Shown here: in pieces, positions 6,697 through 8,915 of the stretch | Numbering within the stretch: the first letter of the stretch is position 1 | How the letters are laid out: every line of letters starts with the position of its first letter | Source: an uncultured Bacilli bacterium | Lineage (GTDB): Bacteria > Bacillota_I > Bacilli_A > RF39 > UBA660 | Direction of reading: 5' to 3' | DNA length: 8,915 nt | NCBI GenBank assembly: GCA_944336815.1 | Contig: CALVLG010000037.1 | Location: 1-8,915 of the forward strand | The notes under the pieces: generated by a model | Told to the model about the DNA's origin: nothing | Seen by the model: the letters and a program-made list of their open reading frames with translations, nothing else | Databases searched by the model: none | Translations under genes and position numbers: made by a program

Positions 6697-8714
6697 TATT
6701 CTCCTCCATTCTGGCTAATTTTTGTAGCTACATTATCAAAAATAACTTTCTTTTTTAAATCTTTTGGTAATTTCTTAATTATTTTACTTTTTTCTTTCGG
6801 TTCATTAACAATAATATATTTCATTAAATAAAAGAATTTTAAATCTTTTTCTTTAATATCATCATCACTTTCTAAGGCTAAGGCAAAAGAAAAGCCTTCC
6901 TTAATTAAATTTTTAATAAGTGTTTTATTACCATCAATTTCTGGATATTTGAGTAAAATGGATGTTGAATATTTAACATATTCATCATTTAAAACATTAA
7001 TTAATTGTTTAAATTTAACTTCTTTTGTATACAAACTTTCAGGAATGTATAAAAGATACTCTTTACTAAAATCACTATCTAGCATTTCTTTTGCTAAATC
7101 AGTAATAAGCATGTTAGCTAGCACAAAAGCCTTATCTTCCGCAACTACTCCTTCTTGATAAGTTTTATCAACAATATAATGGCTATAAATTTTACTGAAA
7201 TTAAGATTATGAGCTAGATCAACTCCATAAATTTTTTGCTCTTTTACTTTCGTATATTTAATTTTAAAAGTATTTGTTTCTAACTTATCAAAAATATATT
7301 CCCGAATATCTTCATAAATTTGATTAATTTTAATAATATCCATGGCTAATTTTAAAGCCTCGTTTTCAGATACATAATCACTTTTAAAAGTTGTATATAT
7401 TTTCTTTTTTAAATTTTCTTTTCTGGTCCGCATTTCTTTACCATTATTTGTTTTTTCAATAAATGGCAAAGTCATAAAGATTTTGGTAAATTTATCTACT
7501 TTACTAGCAAACTTAGCATCTTTACCTTGATAATTTTTCTGTAAATATTTTCCCGTATCTTCCATTAATTTTTCTAATTTAGGGACCATTGTTTTAGCAT
7601 CATAAGAAACATTCACATTTCCACAATAATTGTAATACTTACCATCAATATAAATCTTCATAAAATAATCTTTAATTGTTGGTTCGTTTGTTTTATAAGC
7701 CTCATTCAAATTTAAAACTTTAACAATTTCTTCTAATTCTTCTTCTTTTAACATCATAATTTTTTCAATGATATTTTTGCATTTTTTCTTTTTCTTTCCT
7801 ATAAGTTCTAACCGAACCTGCATTTCTTCCGAAAGTTCTTTTTCTTCTTTTTTCTCTTCTTTTTTTACTATTTTCTTTGGTGGTGTTTCTTCTTCATCTG
7901 GTTCTTCTAAAACTTTTTTCTCTTTTAAATCATTTTTTAAATCATCTTCGGATACACTAACCATTCGAAAATAGATTGTTTTATCTAAATCATCATTAGG
8001 TGCCTGTTCTAATATTTCTTTAGCCTCCGTCGTTAATGTGTCTGGTTCTTCTTCTTTTAAAGTATCCTCAAGTTTATTTACTAACACATCATCATGTAAA
8101 ACAATTGGCTCTTTTGGTTCTAGTGTTTGCTTAACTTCTGCTGTATCACTTTTTTCTAATTTTTCTTTAATAATATTAACAACTTTTAACAAAAACTCTT
8201 TTACCTTCATATTCTTCCCTCTTCTAAACATTGAACTAATTAAATATAACGTAATTACGAGTGCAAGTAAAACAAATGGATTAAATAAGGTACTTCTTAT
8301 AATGCCAAACCCTGGCAAGACTTTAACCACTTTTCCAACAACTTGTTCTTTTGTAATTGGATCATCCTTGCTATTATTCGCGTCACCTTGCGTTATATAG
8401 GTTTCGCTGTAGGCTTCCTTCACGCGGTGAGTAATAAACTCGCCATCTTCTTTATATGTAATCACGTCATCAACTTTTATCTCTGGCACATTTTTAACTA
8501 AGATCATATCCCCAGCTTTTATTGTTGGACTCATACTTCCCGTTTGAACTTCAAACATTGAATAACCAAAAAAACTAGAATAATCATTTCCTAAAACATG
8601 AATTTGAATATTGTTATAAATTGAAATCAACAAAAAAATGCCAAATATTCCAATCAGTAGATTTAGGAAAATGTTTATGACCCGTTGCCAAAGTGCGTTT
8701 TTATCCCTAGTCAC
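6696..8714 (-). CDS. SipW-like signal peptidase fused to a ~500-residue cytoplasmic extension
   Basis: The first gene of the operon encodes 672 residues. Residues 1-165 are an ER/archaeal-type signal peptidase: TM at about 12-32, Ser60 in QTGSMSPTIKAGD, His96 in ITHRV, Asp111 in the intact QGDAN box, Asp118, and a second TM at about 143-163. The tail is basic (RRGKNMK), so by the family's topology residues 165-672 lie in the cytoplasm. SipW-type enzymes are normally about 180-190 residues, so this extension is exceptional. It has a Glu/Lys/Pro-rich disordered linker (about 190-300), a poly-Lys patch (307-311) and a helical domain (about 312-665) containing IYIDGKYYNYCGNVNV; I recognise no family in it. 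The start is GTG at 8714: an in-frame TAA lies just upstream and no ATG is available. The ribosome binding site is weak (GGATG). The next gene overlaps by 1 nt, suggesting that the extension works with the membrane AAA+ protein. Confidence 0.85.
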   Translation of the reverse strand: MTRDKNALWQRVINIFLNLLIGIFGIFLLISIYNNIQIHVLGNDYSSFFGYSMFEVQTGSMSPTIKAGDMILVKNVPEIKVDDVITYKEDGEFITHRVKEAYSETYITQGDANNSKDDPITKEQVVGKVVKVLPGFGIIRSTLFNPFVLLALVITLYLISSMFRRGKNMKVKEFLLKVVNIIKEKLEKSDTAEVKQTLEPKEPIVLHDDVLVNKLEDTLKEEEPDTLTTEAKEILEQAPNDDLDKTIYFRMVSVSEDDLKNDLKEKKVLEEPDEEETPPKKIVKKEEKKEEKELSEEMQVRLELIGKKKKKCKNIIEKIMMLKEEELEEIVKVLNLNEAYKTNEPTIKDYFMKIYIDGKYYNYCGNVNVSYDAKTMVPKLEKLMEDTGKYLQKNYQGKDAKFASKVDKFTKIFMTLPFIEKTNNGKEMRTRKENLKKKIYTTFKSDYVSENEALKLAMDIIKINQIYEDIREYIFDKLETNTFKIKYTKVKEQKIYGVDLAHNLNFSKIYSHYIVDKTYQEGVVAEDKAFVLANMLITDLAKEMLDSDFSKEYLLYIPESLYTKEVKFKQLINVLNDEYVKYSTSILLKYPEIDGNKTLIKNLIKEGFSFALALESDDDIKEKDLKFFYLMKYIIVNEPKEKSKIIKKLPKDLKKKVIFDNVATKISQNGGE

Positions 8715-8751
8715 ACCATCACATCCATTTTATTACTCTACTCTATAAAAA

Positions 8752-8780
8752 ATTTTACCATATTCGACATTTTTTTACAA
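8752..8780 (-). promoter_or_regulatory. Predicted promoter of the five-gene operon (extended -10)
   Basis: On the minus strand, TTGTAA (8780-8775) and TAAAAT (8757-8752) are 17 bp apart, and the -10 is preceded by TGG, giving an extended TGnTAAAAT. Transcription would start near 8745, about 30 nt before the GTG start. A perfect TATAAT at 8796-8791 on the same strand lacks a well-spaced -35 but could be a second start site. Confidence 0.5.
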
Positions 8781-8825
8781 CCTACAAACGATTATATGTC
8801 TATATTTTTTTTGCAATAAACTTTG

Positions 8826-8855
8826 TTGCCAATTTATTCCAAAATATAATATAAT
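8826..8855 (+). promoter_or_regulatory. Predicted promoter of the gene entering at the right edge
   Basis: TTGCCA (8826-8831) and TATAAT (8850-8855) are 18 bp apart on the plus strand; an overlapping TATAAT lies at 8845-8850. Transcription would begin near 8862, close to the partial gene. Tandem TATAAT in AT-rich DNA can be chance, so confidence is limited. Confidence 0.4.
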
Positions 8856-8879
8856 AAATACAGAAAGAAAGTGAAGCAG

Positions 8880-8915
8880 ATGCTATTAAATATAATGAGT
8901 GACTTTAATAATTTT
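8880..8915 (+). CDS. Start of an unidentified plus-strand gene (cut by window end)
   Basis: An open frame begins MLLNIMSDFNNF and runs off the window after 12 codons. An in-frame GTG at 8871 (giving MKQ before the same sequence) is an alternative start. The purine-rich AGAAAG (8863-8868) is a weak ribosome binding site for either. A plausible promoter lies just upstream and the gene diverges from the operon. Too little is visible to suggest a product. Confidence 0.4.
   Translation, partial: MLLNIMSDFNNF

Noticed and set aside
6317..7158. Two further plus-strand open frames (6317-6562 and 6949-7158)
   Set aside because: Both are antisense to well-supported coding sequence in the AAA+ and fusion genes and have no domain content or start signals.
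7768..8400. Two plus-strand open frames (7768-7974 and 8038-8400)
   Set aside because: They lie antisense to the Glu/Lys-rich linker and TM regions of the peptidase fusion. Their Ser/Phe-rich translations are the expected mirror of GAA/AAA codons, and no ribosome binding sites support them.
2218..8714. Classical McrBC type IV restriction system
   Set aside because: The McrB-like protein has TM segments and no DNA-recognition domain, no nuclease core is visible in the partner, and the genes are interleaved with signal peptidases and an exported protein.
1..8714. A defence island including the SWIM/SNF2 helicase
   Set aside because: The helicase gene has its own divergent promoter and is separated by an independent gene. 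SWIM-type SNF2 helicases are common in Bacillota chromosomes. No other defence or mobile-element genes are visible.
1..8915. Mycoplasma-type code (TGA read as Trp)
   Set aside because: Trp residues in conserved motifs are TGG and there are no in-frame TGA codons in any of the genes, so the standard bacterial code suffices.
1..8915. CRISPR array, tRNA, rRNA, insertion sequence or attachment site
   Set aside because: No spaced direct repeats, cloverleaf-like segments, transposase genes or flanking inverted repeats were seen when reading both strands.

Overview
The window is strongly AT-rich, with consensus AGGAGG-type ribosome binding sites, compact U-tracted hairpin terminators and Trp encoded by TGG (no in-frame TGA inside the genes). 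This fits a low-GC Gram-positive bacterium of the Bacillota, for example an uncultured gut Bacilli or Erysipelotrichia-like lineage, using the standard bacterial code. The exact taxon cannot be read from this window.

Layout. (1) Positions 1-1218, minus strand: the N-terminal 406 codons of a SWIM zinc-finger, SNF2-type helicase; its motor domain lies beyond the left edge. (2) 1219-1394: a divergent promoter region with a perfect 12-bp palindrome. (3) 1395-2021, plus strand: a small exported protein with a SipW/TasA-type signal peptide, apparently a one-gene transcript with its own promoter, consensus ribosome binding site and terminator. (4) 2069-2200: two terminators placed tail to tail. (5) 8714 down to 2218, minus strand: five tightly packed genes that look like one operon. 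In transcription order these are a SipW-like signal peptidase fused to a roughly 500-residue cytoplasmic extension, a membrane-anchored McrB-like AAA+ NTPase, a DUF2357/McrC-N-like protein without a visible nuclease domain, a second SipW-like signal peptidase, and a 406-aa exported protein with a TasA/camelysin-like domain plus a C-terminal extension. (6) 8715-8879: a second divergent promoter region, then the first codons of a plus-strand gene cut by the window end.

How the parts may work together. The two ER/archaeal-type (Ser-His) signal peptidases and the two exported beta-rich proteins match the known SipW-TasA logic, in which a dedicated peptidase matures fibre-forming surface proteins. 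The unusual part is that an McrB-like AAA+ protein with its own membrane segments and an McrC/DUF2357-like partner sit between the two peptidases, with 1-nt overlap, 15-nt and 2-nt junctions. I infer a membrane-associated machine in which a cytoplasmic NTPase pair is coupled to export, maturation or assembly of surface proteins. I do not know of a described system with this composition, but I could not search for one. The main alternative is a membrane-linked defence system derived from McrBC. The nearby SWIM/SNF2 helicase gene reads divergently from its own promoter and is probably unrelated.
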